DNA of 64,000 nt from Talaromyces rugulosus (Eukaryota; Ascomycota; Eurotiomycetes; Eurotiales; Trichocomaceae). The notes under the pieces are model-generated. The model worked only from the letters and a program-made list of their open reading frames with translations, did no database searches and had not been told where the DNA came from. The stretch covers positions 1,426,001 through 1,490,000 of the forward strand of contig NC_049563.1 of the NCBI RefSeq assembly GCF_013368755.1. The letters run 5' to 3'. Positions 34,910-44,938 of this stretch are shown here, piece after piece (the stretch's first letter is position 1; each line of letters begins with the position of its first letter). The position numbers and the translations under genes are program-made.

Positions 34910-37722
34910 TCATATATCGGTGCTAGAAAATTTCGAGAACGGATCCCAACTCCAATCTCCCTGCAAATAATCGAAAAAGAAGCTATCCATGAACGTATCC
35001 ATGCTTTCGACATCGGGTTCATCTAGGCGCGGATTACTAGAGTTAGTGGTAGACTTAATAGCAAAAGAAAATAAATAAAAGAGGGAAAATAAGGCTTCGC
35101 TATGACCAGGCGCGAATAGGAATTGGACAGAGTGCAGGTGTATGTATTCCATTTTGGAGAAACAGAAATGATATCGTGCTAGGGCCACTTACCGTAGGTA
35201 CTTTGATGCCCTGTATTCCCCTGGTCTGTTTCAGACGGCGAAACTGGTCCCATTCCTACCACAGATGATGCAGAGTCTAGACGAAGAAGAGAATCATGAG
35301 AATAGCGAGGTTGACTTTGTATGCGGCTGGGAGCAGACGGCCCGTCATTATTATTCTGTAAATTGCTCAAGCGTTTAATCGTTAGATCGACGAGTTTGTC
35401 AAAGCTTTGTTTGCCCCCTCGCACTGACGGCCACCATTGCCCTCCAATGCTTAGCAGATTAGAGCAAGTTCGTAGATCACACAATGCCTCTGCTAATGGA
35501 GTCATTGACTGGATTTCATGAGACGACCAGAAACAAAAAATGATGGTGGCCCCTGAGGCGAAGATGCCATGGATGTCTCTCCAATTGAAGAAAAGACCTT
35601 GCTCGTCATGTAACTGCTTATATATGTGAATGCGCTTCCGGGAGCTTTCATAACAAACATGAAGAGCGGATTGCGTAGGATGTGGGGTCGATTGAGATGG
35701 TTGGTGAAGTAAAGTCAAAGTGGCATGATAGAGGAGCTCCAATTTGAGATACTCACAGCTGGGCTTTACGGCCTCTTCACCCACAGAATCATGGTTAACG
35801 GGACGAGAGCAAATCTTCTGAGTCTCGGCTATCCAATGATCCAGAGCAGCTTTAAGACGCGTTTGATTTTCTGCATGATCTCGGGAAAAGTTGAAAACGC
35901 GATCATTGGTGTGAAGGTGATAAAAAAGGAGCTTGATTTCGGATACGTACTGGTCCAGTTTGAACTGGTGAATTGAGATTTCGAGATCGTTAAGCTGCTG
36001 TGGAGATGGAAAAGTGCTATCATGACAACCAGCTATTGAGGCTGAATTGTAACGAATTCCTCTCGCGTCTGGGAGCTGTATATCAAAAGTTTCATCTCGT
36101 ATACCTAAAGGGCGGCCTTGAATAGTTGCGATGGTCCTGTTATTGCAATTAATTAAGATTATACCGAGAGCATTTCACAAATTCATACCGTTCAAGCTTG
36201 TAAACAGTATAGAAGACAAGTCGCTTTAGAGAAACTGCTGTCAACGAACCATCTACAGTCGCCCTAGGTTCGCGTTGAAGGCCAAGGTCAATGCAATGAG
36301 ACACGGCAATGTGGCCGAGCGTCCAAATGTTGAAGTCAGCTGGGCCAATCATGCCTTGCGTAGTCAGTAATAGGATACTCTGCAGCCCAGGCAGCGATAT
36401 CGTCGATATCCCTTCGGTGGCTGCAGTCAATGCTACTTTGTAAAACCGGGTTGGTGAGAAGTCGAAATTCTTGTTTCGTGTTAAAAGGGTGGCCGCTAGT
36501 GAAAACACCATAAAGGCGTGAAACACAGCAGTGAAGAAACTAATCGGAGTGAAAATCTGATCCCCAACTTTGTCAAGTTTGCCGTTATAGGAGAATGGAG
36601 GAATATCCTCTATCCAGCCGTTTCGGTCCGTTTTATTTGCGTATCCTCGACCGACACAGAGAACAAGGGCATTATATGCATTTATTATGGATGCGGGATC
36701 AAGAAACGGGTAATCGATGTGAATCTCTTGGAAGTAAACCCCAAAAAGGGTTCTGGCTTCCTGGGGCTCCGGTAGGTCCTATTATGAATGTCAGAATATC
36801 GATCTAGTCTCTTCTTGGTATTATCAAGACATGCGTTGGATAGTTGCTTGAAAAGTGAGCGATATTTTTCAATAGGGTGTTTAATTTCCGTCATTTGATC
36901 TCGCTGAGATGCGAATTTGGAAGTTGCTCGTTGATTTTGGGACAAGAGGACGTTTTCTGCGCCGATCAGTTTCGTAAAGAGTACACCCGAAGAGGATCCT
37001 AAATATGATTTCTGTCGTGAGTCGGAATGAAGAGAGATCATTCCGAGGTCTATTGCCACAGAACGAGCTTCTATGGACGGCACATCCTCTTCAGAAGCCT
37101 GTAGGGACGCATAAGGTCGTTTTCTGGGTGAAACTTCAGGTGTATAGTCTTTAGGTGCTAGCGAAGTGAAGGACTCCGGACCATCAGCACCATCTAGCCT
37201 TCTAGGTGGTGTCCCTAGTATAGATTCACGCATAGGGAATGAAATGTTGGTAGAATAAGACTCGACATCCGGCCCCTGTGACAGATCGAATTCCGGGTCT
37301 AGTAGCCTGATACTTTCTTCTAACCACCTGATGCGGGAGAGACATCTCGTAGCATAACTGAGAGCTTACTATTAGACACATTTTCCCTGTTTGAAAGACC
37401 ATTATCTTTGACTGCACTTGCTGGATAGAAGTTACTTACTCACGTGGGATGGAAACGTCGGCGTTGCGGCCATCAACGTCAACGCACGAGACACCAGCTC
37501 GCGTGCAGTGACCACACGCTGGAATACCTCCATCACACTACAAGTAAAATATAACGGATGCAGCTATTAGAAATTTGCTTCACAGTATGGTCATGGAGGC
37601 ACGTAATTGCATCCGCTTCGGCCATCATCACTTACCTTGACTCGCTTAGCTCGACACCGTCGGCAAGCTAATCGCACCTTTTTAGAAGAGCCGGGTGTTT
37701 CCGCCTCATTTCCTGCAGGCAT
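34910..37722 (-). CDS. Zn2Cys6 transcription factor of the aconitase/amidohydrolase cluster
   Basis: A 784-residue regulator in six exons: 37722-37636, 37537-37440, 37357-36835, 36778-36189, 36136-35193, 35022-34910. The zinc cluster is CRRCRAKRVKC ... CGHCTRAGVSC (residues about 20-48), followed by a coiled-coil linker (RIRWLEESIRLLD). The fungal_trans domain begins DLPEPQEARTLFGVYFQEIH and includes ISLPGLQSILLLTTQGM and HCIDLGLQR. The intron between exons 3 and 4 has a clear 3' end (CTGAC branch, AATAATAG) but a GC donor (GCATGT); using it gives QLSN-DLPEPQEA, which is what relatives show. The last intron (170 bases) is longer than usual. Position between the aconitase/aldolase pair and the amidohydrolase makes it the probable local regulator. 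Confidence 0.84.
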
Positions 37723-38012
37723 TCTCGACGGTAGCAATTAAATTAGTACTAGAAAGCCCTGTATACACAAGAAAAAAGCGTGCTCGTAGCAAAGTGATGT
37801 GATGTGACGAGAGGAAAGAAGATGGAGCCGGGAAGGAATACCTTGGAGCTAACCCTAATTCGGCACGAACCTAAGTTTTACATCGGCCAATAAGAACTCG
37901 ATTTTGTCGTTTGCCCATAAACCAGTATCTACTCCGTAATTTTGAGAAGGGGAGCTTGATCTATTATAAATAGCTATTCCATAAATTTTTTTAAAAATAA
38001 AAATGTCCATTT

Positions 38013-39081
38013 CTACCAATCATACAGTGATTTCGGATTAGACACCATCAAAGCGCCCCATTCTTCTGCAGATACCCAAGAGCGCAGACTTTTAAGCCAA
38101 GCCAGGTCATCCACATCGAGGCAAGAGACTTCAGCCATAGCCTCTTCATAAGTACGGACTTTCATTTCCGGGGTATGTGGCCTATGTATTCAACCGTCAG
38201 TACTATCACGCAGTTCAGGAAGCTGGTCTACTCACCAGTCGCTACCCCACAGAGTCTGCCGTGGGTTCGCATCGAAAAATGCTCGTACCAGCGGCTTGAG
38301 GTCCTCATAGTTTGGAGCCTGTTTGCTCACACGATAAGGGGCGCTGATTTTGACGAAAAGATGGCCGGCCCGCACTAGATCGGTAATCTCCTTGAAGCCA
38401 GGTTGCTGTGTGACATCGGTGGCAACACCATTCTCGGCTGGCAACAAACTGGAACCCTTGAGCAATGCGAAATGGTCCGTTACTAGTTTTATCCGTGTGG
38501 GTACGATCTCTTGTTCGATGAACGGTTTGAGTCGCGCCCAGAATTCCGGATGTGTATGGGTGAAGGCCATGCTCCAACCAGGGCAATGCTGTTGGAGAAT
38601 ACGACTATGGTCGCGCAAGGCTGCCATCTGTCGTTCAACGTCGTGCATTGCTTGATATTTATACATATTAACTCGAATGCCACGAATACCACTATTGTGC
38701 AAACTAACGAGTTCTTCGGGAGTCACAACGGCCGGGTCGATGACGCCGATTGCTTTGGTTTTATTGGGCTCGAGCTCCAGCACAAAGGTCCTAAGCGATG
38801 AGCAGTCGGCGCCATAGGAGAGTCCATGAGTGAGAACTGAATTTGTTAAGCCCAATTTTCGCAGGTGTTCTCGGAATTGGTCAACTGTTGCAGGCGGTGG
38901 AGTCATGTGTCTATTGGGCGAGTATGAAAAGCGGACAGCTACATGTATCGTACGCGAGTTTATCAGAAATGAAAGTGCTTCATGGTCGAAGAGGGCAGCC
39001 AGCACTTGAGGACATACGATCAAAGATATGGTGATGGACATCCCAGCCTCCGTTAGGAAACAGTTCTCGTACGGACCCCAT
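38013..39081 (-). CDS. amidohydrolase family 2 protein (PDC-lactonase/LigI-like)
   Basis: Metal-dependent hydrolase of the amidohydrolase superfamily, 311 residues, exons 39081-39018, 38938-38236, 38181-38013. The N-terminal metal-site motif is WDVHHHIFDP, completed by splicing exon 1 to PVRFSYSPNRHMTPPPAT. Further signatures are LTHGLSYGADCSSL, IGVIDPAVVTPEEL, GIRGIRVNMYKY, LVTDHFALLKG, and the C-terminal WGSDWPHTP with the catalytic Asp. This arrangement fits the COG3618 group, which contains 2-pyrone-4,6-dicarboxylate lactonase and related lactonases. It is the third enzyme of the local cluster and has two copies of the cluster motif 160-195 bases upstream. Confidence 0.88.
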
Positions 39082-39239
39082 CTTATGGCAACCCTGTCAA
39101 CTGAAAGGTGAGGGTATATAGGTATTTAATTGTTAAAAAATTCTTGGTTTGTCTTATTTTTTACTTCAATGTGTGCTTTTCGATGGAAGATGTGTTTTAT
39201 CTTCACTATGTGGGGAATGCACACTTCCCCTCCTCTGAA

Positions 39240-39277
39240 CCTGGAGCACTCCGGCGTAAGCCTCGGAGTGCTCCAGG
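39240..39277. promoter_or_regulatory. perfect 14-base inverted repeat, candidate operator
   Basis: CCTGGAGCACTCCG (39240-39253) and its exact reverse complement (39264-39277) are separated by 10 bases (GCGTAAGCCT). The same motif with two changes lies in the aconitase/RraA divergent promoter. It lies 159-196 bases upstream of the amidohydrolase ATG. It could also fold as a hairpin if transcribed. Confidence 0.6.
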
Positions 39278-39580
39278 TGGACAACACAAGGGGTGGTTGA
39301 GATAGTTGACGTACAATTTTATGACTACAGTATCGAATGGGCTTGGTATCGAATATATTGTCAGTTTCTCTTTAAAATTCAACAATATGTTCCATCGGAA
39401 ATCACATGAGATGATTCAATCCAATGTTGTGCTGTCAACGACAAACCAACCCAAGCTATAGCCATAATATTAATTTGATTTAAAAGACGCACCACTCGTT
39501 CATCACCCAGTTTCAGCCTCCTCCCCAGTCATCCCCAAGGTCGGCGTCCTCCTAGCGCCATCGCTTGTTGGAAATAATAA

Positions 39581-40103
39581 GGGGGTTGATGCGGACACCG
39601 CCCTCCTTCCTAAATCGGTGTAGTCTTAAAATTAAATTTCCTAGTAAATTCTTAGTGGTTTTGATTACTCTATCCCAGTCTAAGAACTATACTTATAGAT
39701 TTTATTTCATAATAGCTTTATAATAATTAATGCGCAAAGAATTTTTATAAGGGGATTCTTAATTATTTCTGCTTTAATTGATTAGTTCTAATACTACTAA
39801 TATATCAACCTACTCGATACTAAAAGATTAGTAATATAGCACTAATACGAGTGTTAATCTAGCTTATATTACTAAAACTAAGCGATAATTTCTTATTATT
39901 ATAAGTAGGTAACAATTTTTTATTATTATTAAAGCTAAATAGGTATTCCTTCTTATTAGTATCTATAAAGATAGATAGTAGGCTTAGATTAATATAGACT
40001 CTAAACTGGGATTAGATAATCAAAACCGCTAAGAATTTACTAGGAAATCTGATTTCAAGCCTACGACGGTTTGGGTTAGAGGGTGGTGTCCGCATCAATC
40101 CCC
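39581..40103. mobile_element. 523-base MITE-like element with long terminal inverted repeats
   Basis: The ends are inverted copies: GGGGGTTGATGCGGACACCG at the left, and at the right the reverse complement of GGGGATTGATGCGGACACCA. Similarity continues inward, diverged, to TTTCCTAGTAAATTCTTAG[T/C]GGTTTTGATTA about 90 bases in. An 8-base direct repeat AATAATAA flanks it (39573-39580 and 40104-40111), the size made by hAT transposases, though its simple sequence weakens the point. The interior is very AT-rich with no open frame, consistent with a non-autonomous copy and possibly repeat-induced point mutation. Confidence 0.75.
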
Positions 40104-40916
40104 AATAATAATACCCGAAGGAGCTACGAATGGGTTACCAAAAAGGCTACCGCGTATATGTGGCTATATTGGTAGCGTATAATTCCCGGGAACTAAGATT
40201 GGTCCCTTGATCCAAGCCTCCAACTCTCTCCACGCACGGTGACAAGATTAAAAATCCTGGTGCCAATCGTAGACATGTTCCTGGGCAGCCACTGCTTGAG
40301 ATTTTAAATTAGCACTCGAAGAGTAGCGTACTATTTAGGTTTTGGCTGTGTTGGAAATGCAGCAAGAACAGCCGTTTTTAGACCACGCGACAACATTGAT
40401 TACTGGAAAGTTTGGGTATATATATATATCATAATAGGTAGGATACCCAATATCTTCACAATTCAAACAGCCTTCTATCATTAATTGCGTAATAATAACA
40501 ATAATGGGGAATGAGTGAATTGTCAGAGCGCCATGTTTTCCCCCTTTAGCCTCCGTTCAAGCCCGTCCAAACCCGTTCGCTGGCGCTAGTGGCAGACTAG
40601 CAAATCCAGACTCCAACAGGGGAGATCGCGAGAGGGCTGAAGTCAGCCCCCAAAACTATGGACCAATCCAATTCAATTGTCAGGAGTCCATCTGAGACCA
40701 TCGCGAAGTGGGCCGGGTAGTGTTATCATTTATGTCAATTTACTGTCTAGACAGTCTGTGCATTATTAGTACATTATTACTGCGTCTTTCCGCTGTCAAT
40801 CGTCAACTTTGTTTTCTTTTTCATCTTCCATATCGCATCCAGTTTTCATGTTATAGTCATGGTTTTTTGGCACATTTACCTCTATTTTTCAGTTTATCGT
40901 TGATCTGAAATAATCA

Positions 40917-41885
40917 ATGATGGTGAACCCAGGTCATTTTATATATCCGCCACCTAACAGTGAAACCGACGTTCAAAAGTACAACTATCTCGACACGGTT
41001 ATTGTGTCCTGGGAGACTCTTGCCCAAAATGTGACGCCCACTTACCTCAGTATATATTATTTTCTAAACGACGGAAATGGGTGGCAACTTGGTATGTCAA
41101 CGTTTTCGTTTATTTTTATTTTTTTATTCCATGGGACCAGGATTTTGACTCGGTTTCTAACAATTTATTTTTTTAACGCAGGTTATAATCAGTCCGTGCC
41201 TACCGAGGGATCGCGAAAAGTCGATCTAAACATTATCGAAGCAGGTTACTATGGCCAATTCAATTTGATGTATTGGCTTCCGAACAATGGTGGGCTTGGA
41301 AAATATCTCAGCGAATTCTTTACCGTGAATCATGATAAAGATAGTGAGCCAGTCATTTGGGGGTCTACTTCGAGTGCTACTTCGAGCGCAACAACCACGT
41401 CAACCTCTTCAACAGCCACATCTACACTATCGACATCCACACTATCGACATCCACACTGACAACATCTACACTGGCAACATCTACGCTGTCAACATCCAC
41501 GGTGACCACTTCATTAATCACGTCTACACTGGCAGCAACAGCTACTACGTTAGCTACTCCCGGGGCGGCTAGCGCCAGCACACCAGGGCAGGCATCCACT
41601 GCTACCGGCGAGGGTTCACAATCGTCTTCTTCTGGACTCAGTAAAGGAGCTATTGCGGGTATAGTAGTCGGCGTAGTCGCCGCAGTATTAGCTGTGTTGG
41701 CTATTGCAATGTTTCTTTTCCGTCGAAGGAACAAGAGCCATACACAAATACGCGATACCACGCCACGCGAGCTCGATGAAAAGGTCAACGAGCAACTTAT
41801 ACTCCAACCCGTTTCCGAGCTCCCAGCAACAAACCGAACGGCGGAGCTTTCGTCGTCACGGATGGTTGCAGAGCTTCCATCATGA
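40917..41885 (+). CDS. Mid2-like single-pass membrane protein with Ser/Thr-rich stalk
   Basis: A 292-residue protein in two exons (40917-41091, 41182-41885). The N-terminal domain (FIYPPPNSE ... VIVSWETL) resembles the extracellular beta-domain of fungal wall-sensor-like proteins that start F-x-x-PP after the signal peptide. A Ser/Thr stalk follows with repeated STLSTSTL units (residues about 145-205). A single transmembrane helix (GAIAGIVVGVVAAVLAVLAIAM) is followed by RRRNK and a cytosolic tail. This is the layout of Mid2/WSC-type sensors, without a WSC Cys domain. No signal peptide precedes the domain in this model, so an upstream exon may be missing. Confidence 0.68.
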   Translation: MMVNPGHFIYPPPNSETDVQKYNYLDTVIVSWETLAQNVTPTYLSIYYFLNDGNGWQLGMSTFSFIFIFLFHGTRILTRFLTIYFFNAGYNQSVPTEGSRKVDLNIIEAGYYGQFNLMYWLPNNGGLGKYLSEFFTVNHDKDSEPVIWGSTSSATSSATTTSTSSTATSTLSTSTLSTSTLTTSTLATSTLSTSTVTTSLITSTLAATATTLATPGAASASTPGQASTATGEGSQSSSSGLSKGAIAGIVVGVVAAVLAVLAIAMFLFRRRNKSHTQIRDTTPRELDEKVNEQLILQPVSELPATNRTAELSSSRMVAELPS

Positions 41886-42940
41886 TATCGACTCATACGG
41901 TTTATAAGTCTTAACCTTTACTCTGATCGATCCATATCGAATTATGTTGGCCTTTGTCGCTTCAAGCCCTAGGCTAACAACAACACCATCTCTCTTGAGA
42001 GTTTCGCCGGTATCGTGTCAACTGGTACAAATAATATATATGTCGGACTATGTGAATGAGCCTTGCCACTAGCCTGTGTGCCGCATATACATGTACATGG
42101 TCCTCTCAAGATCCGGGTATTGGCACCAGTTGACCTCGTGTCACATCATAATCATTACTTAATTATAGAATCCAGCCAAAGAATTTTGTCACATTGTATG
42201 TCTTTCTAGCCGGCTCATTATTATTGTAGAACCCTTGGATCCCATTTCCTCCGAAGCCAAAAAGGCCGAGAGTTTGAATGTATAGCGGGAACAAAGACCG
42301 ATATTATTGCCGGTGTATTTAATATTTGATCTAGAAAATCCCTCAAAAGCAACGAGCTTTCGGAGAGAACGCTAAGGCGGTTTTTGGAATCGCGGGACAG
42401 GCGGCTTCAGCAGGGTACATATATCTCCTGTGGAATCAAATCCACACACCAGGCACAGTTTCTAACGGGCGGTGTGTTGTTTTAAAGCGTGAAGATAAGG
42501 GTGACTATGTAATGAGGTTATCTACTTGCACTACGTCACCATGCAAGTGGATCTATCTCACAGTTTATAAGAACTTAACAGAAGGCTGTTCATAGTATTT
42601 TGACAGTTGATATTTGACATTGAATCGTGGATTGACTCTAGTAACTGCAAGATGTTTCTGGCATGTGACATTTAGAGTTTTGACTTAGCTTTGTAGAAAG
42701 AAAAACTGGCTGTTTAGCGGCGCTCTGACGTCAAAAAGGACACGCGGGGCATTTTCTATAAATAAAACTGAATCGAGTCATTAGTCATTTTCCATCAATA
42801 CTCTGCATGTTCTTTGCTATTACTATCATCTTCGTCTCGCATTAAAATTACTTTGAATGCGCCCGGGCATATGAGCGGGTTCTTAATTTTGTTTTCAACA
42901 AAAATATCGAAAATTAAGAGCCATCTATGAGCTAGCCACT
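41886..42940. other. intergenic spacer
   Basis: No gene or clear repeat. A Pu/Py-balanced, moderately AT-rich promoter region precedes the receiver-domain gene, with CTATAAATAAAA at 42757-42768 as a possible TATA element. Confidence 0.45.
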
Positions 42941-43696
42941 ATGCATGTGCTAGTAGCTGAGGACAAGCAAGTCATCTCCCCCACCCAAAGGATATTGCAG
43001 GGTGTCCACGAGGGGAATATATTAACATTAAAAAAAACTTGAAGTTTGGTAAACCAGAGAATCATCCAAAAGCTCATCTCGAAATTTGGTGGGTTACAAA
43101 TAACAATTCATATTGTGAATAACGGCCAAGAATGTCTTGACTATCTGGCATCACCGCCTGAAGTATGTCCTAGACCGGACATTATATTTATGGATGTACG
43201 TTGCCGTTCCATTCTTCAATGTTCTTTTCTCGTGTCAACCATGTGAGCATTGTGTAGCCATATCCAGGCTACATGACTGCGGAGCTGCAAGATTTCATTC
43301 CTGGCTGGAGAACTGGAATAAATTCGAAACCAAATAACTTGAAGTGATAACGAAATTTCAAAATCATAGTTGTCGATGCCAATTATGGGTGGCCTGGAAA
43401 CAAGTCATATCATTCGCAATAAACCGCCTTTTAGCACGAATATCAACCTTCGTTTCACTCCGATCATTGCTATGGGAGCCTCTTCGATTACATCCGAACA
43501 GGAACTTGAGCGACTGCGAAATATGGGCTGTAATGATCTTCTGATAAAACCGATTAGGAAGCGCAACCTGCAGCAGATTTTATTTCAATATACTCGGCAC
43601 CAGCCACGCCATGTCCCTGGAGTAGGTATGGCGATGGCGCCTGTTTGGGGTCCGGTCGGACTTAGAGCTTATCGGGGACCAAGATCGAGAATGTAA
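42941..43696 (+). CDS. free-standing response-regulator receiver domain protein
   Basis: A CheY-like receiver of about 164 residues with no output domain. Model: exons 42941-42970, 43058-43195, 43370-43696. Strand 1 and the acidic pair are MHVLVAEDKQ; helix 1 is RIIQKLISKFGG; strand 3 ends with the phospho-acceptor Asp in IIFMD (residue 56) and continues LSMPIMGG after splicing; the conserved Lys is in LLIKPIR (about 116). The tail of about 30 residues is Gly/Pro/Arg-rich. The second intron is 174 bases, long for this genome. The first intron uses a weak GTCATC donor and trims a few residues usually present after the acidic pair (VNQ), so exon 1 is uncertain. It could be a truncated remnant of a larger protein, but no histidine-kinase sequence lies upstream. 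Confidence 0.7.
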
Positions 43697-44125
43697 TGGG
43701 GCGAATGATTCAAGAATTAGATGTGCGAAACAAACCTTTTACTTTTTGCGCCCTCAAGTCTCCGCTGCGGGTGCGGCCGCATCGGTTGCCACAAAGATGA
43801 ACCATTTCATAATCATGAAAGTAAAGTAATGAGCAGCGAACAGCAGTCAAGGTTGTTTTGTCCTGCATTTAAATCCGGCTGTTTTTTTGGGTGGGGGGTG
43901 CAATTCGATATCCTGTTGATCAGCCTCGTTCAAAGTGTGTTACGACGTTTGCATTTAGTGTTTTTGGTAGAAATATGAAGATACGCGTCATCGTAATAAA
44001 ATAGTTTGCATCATGTTAAAATATAGATAGAGTAAATGTCAAATACTTTTTAAAACATCAAAATGTATATTTAGCACTTGTGCATATTGTCATCTATTAA
44101 AGACGGGTCTCTGTTGGATCCATAG

Positions 44126-44185
44126 TGTTCTCCTTATCCCCTAACCCCGAACCTGTGCGGTATAAACCCGCACATGCGGAGAACA
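44126..44185. repeat. nested inverted repeat
   Basis: The outer arms TGTTCTCC (44126-44133) and GGAGAACA (44178-44185) enclose inner arms GTGCGG (44155-44160) and CCGCAC (44168-44173). Both pairs are perfect. It could be a hairpin or a pair of binding sites; no function was recognised. Confidence 0.45.
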
Positions 44186-44671
44186 TGAACGGATTGATCA
44201 GCAAACTCATATAGTAGAAGATTTATAGCTACATATCCACTTAAATGAAAGGCTGTCAATTGTACTCAACTCTGCTCAAGTAGGCTGGCTGATTCGTCAC
44301 CGGCTCCCCTCAAGCACCATAACTAGGGGTTGTTAGCAAGGTAGTAAATTTTGATGTTTCAGTTTGGTTTAGGTGTGACGAAGTACATCAATAAAATGGG
44401 CATCATTGACTGACTGTTGAATAGATCTTTCAAGTTGAATGGTAACTCGGTATTAACACCACGAAGTCTGCCTACAGCAGGTTTGATTTATCTGACTTGT
44501 CTCTGTTGAAATGAGTAAGTTTGTATGTACTTCAGTACAAATGTTAAGTTTTTGTTTGAATTTCCTCGGATCGGTAGTACACCATACTAATATTACTAAG
44601 AATTCGTTAACAAATAAGAGCGTGATGCGAGAGCCCCGAGAATTTGTCAACCAAAATAGAGAAGAAACATA

Positions 44672-44712
44672 GATGATGCGGCTGTGCACGGTGCGGGCAC
44701 GGCCGCATCATC
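44672..44712. promoter_or_regulatory. 16-base imperfect inverted repeat upstream of reductase gene
   Basis: GATGATGCGGCTGTGC (44672-44687) and GCACGGCCGCATCATC (44697-44712) are complementary except at one position, with a 9-base spacer. Each arm holds a CGG/CCG half-site, as for Zn2Cys6 dimers. A related word, GGTGCGGCCGCATCGG, occurs at 43769-43784. The repeat lies about 230 bases before the ATG at 44939. Confidence 0.45.
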
Positions 44713-44938
44713 ACCTTGAAACCCCTACTACCATGAAATAGGGTCCACCATACTAATTCCAAGCTTTAAAGCTGATGGATATAAATACAAGTGATGTTTC
44801 TGCTTCGTTCGACTCGGCAATCTTCTCATTCACGAATACCAATATCATTCACTCTAATCGGTCGATTTACCAGTTGACCATCACAAACACCAAGCTACCC
44901 GAACATAGGAGAGGAAAGCACAATATATAATATACATA

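Larger units (their letters stand above)
39082..40916. other. intergenic region with operator pair and small transposon
   Basis: Contains the inverted motif pair (39240-39277), a small inverted-repeat element (39581-40103), and unique sequence up to 40916. The TATATATATATC run at 40417-40430 is simple sequence. No further gene was found. Confidence 0.6.
43697..44938. other. intergenic region with inverted repeats
   Basis: No gene. It contains a nested inverted repeat at 44126-44185 and a longer one at 44672-44712 (separate entries). A GATATAAATA element at 44778-44787 may be the TATA box of the reductase gene. Confidence 0.5.

Noticed and set aside
41330..41896. 188-residue minus-strand open frame rich in Val/Asp
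   Set aside because: It is antisense to the Ser/Thr stalk of the Mid2-like protein and has no independent promoter or domain.
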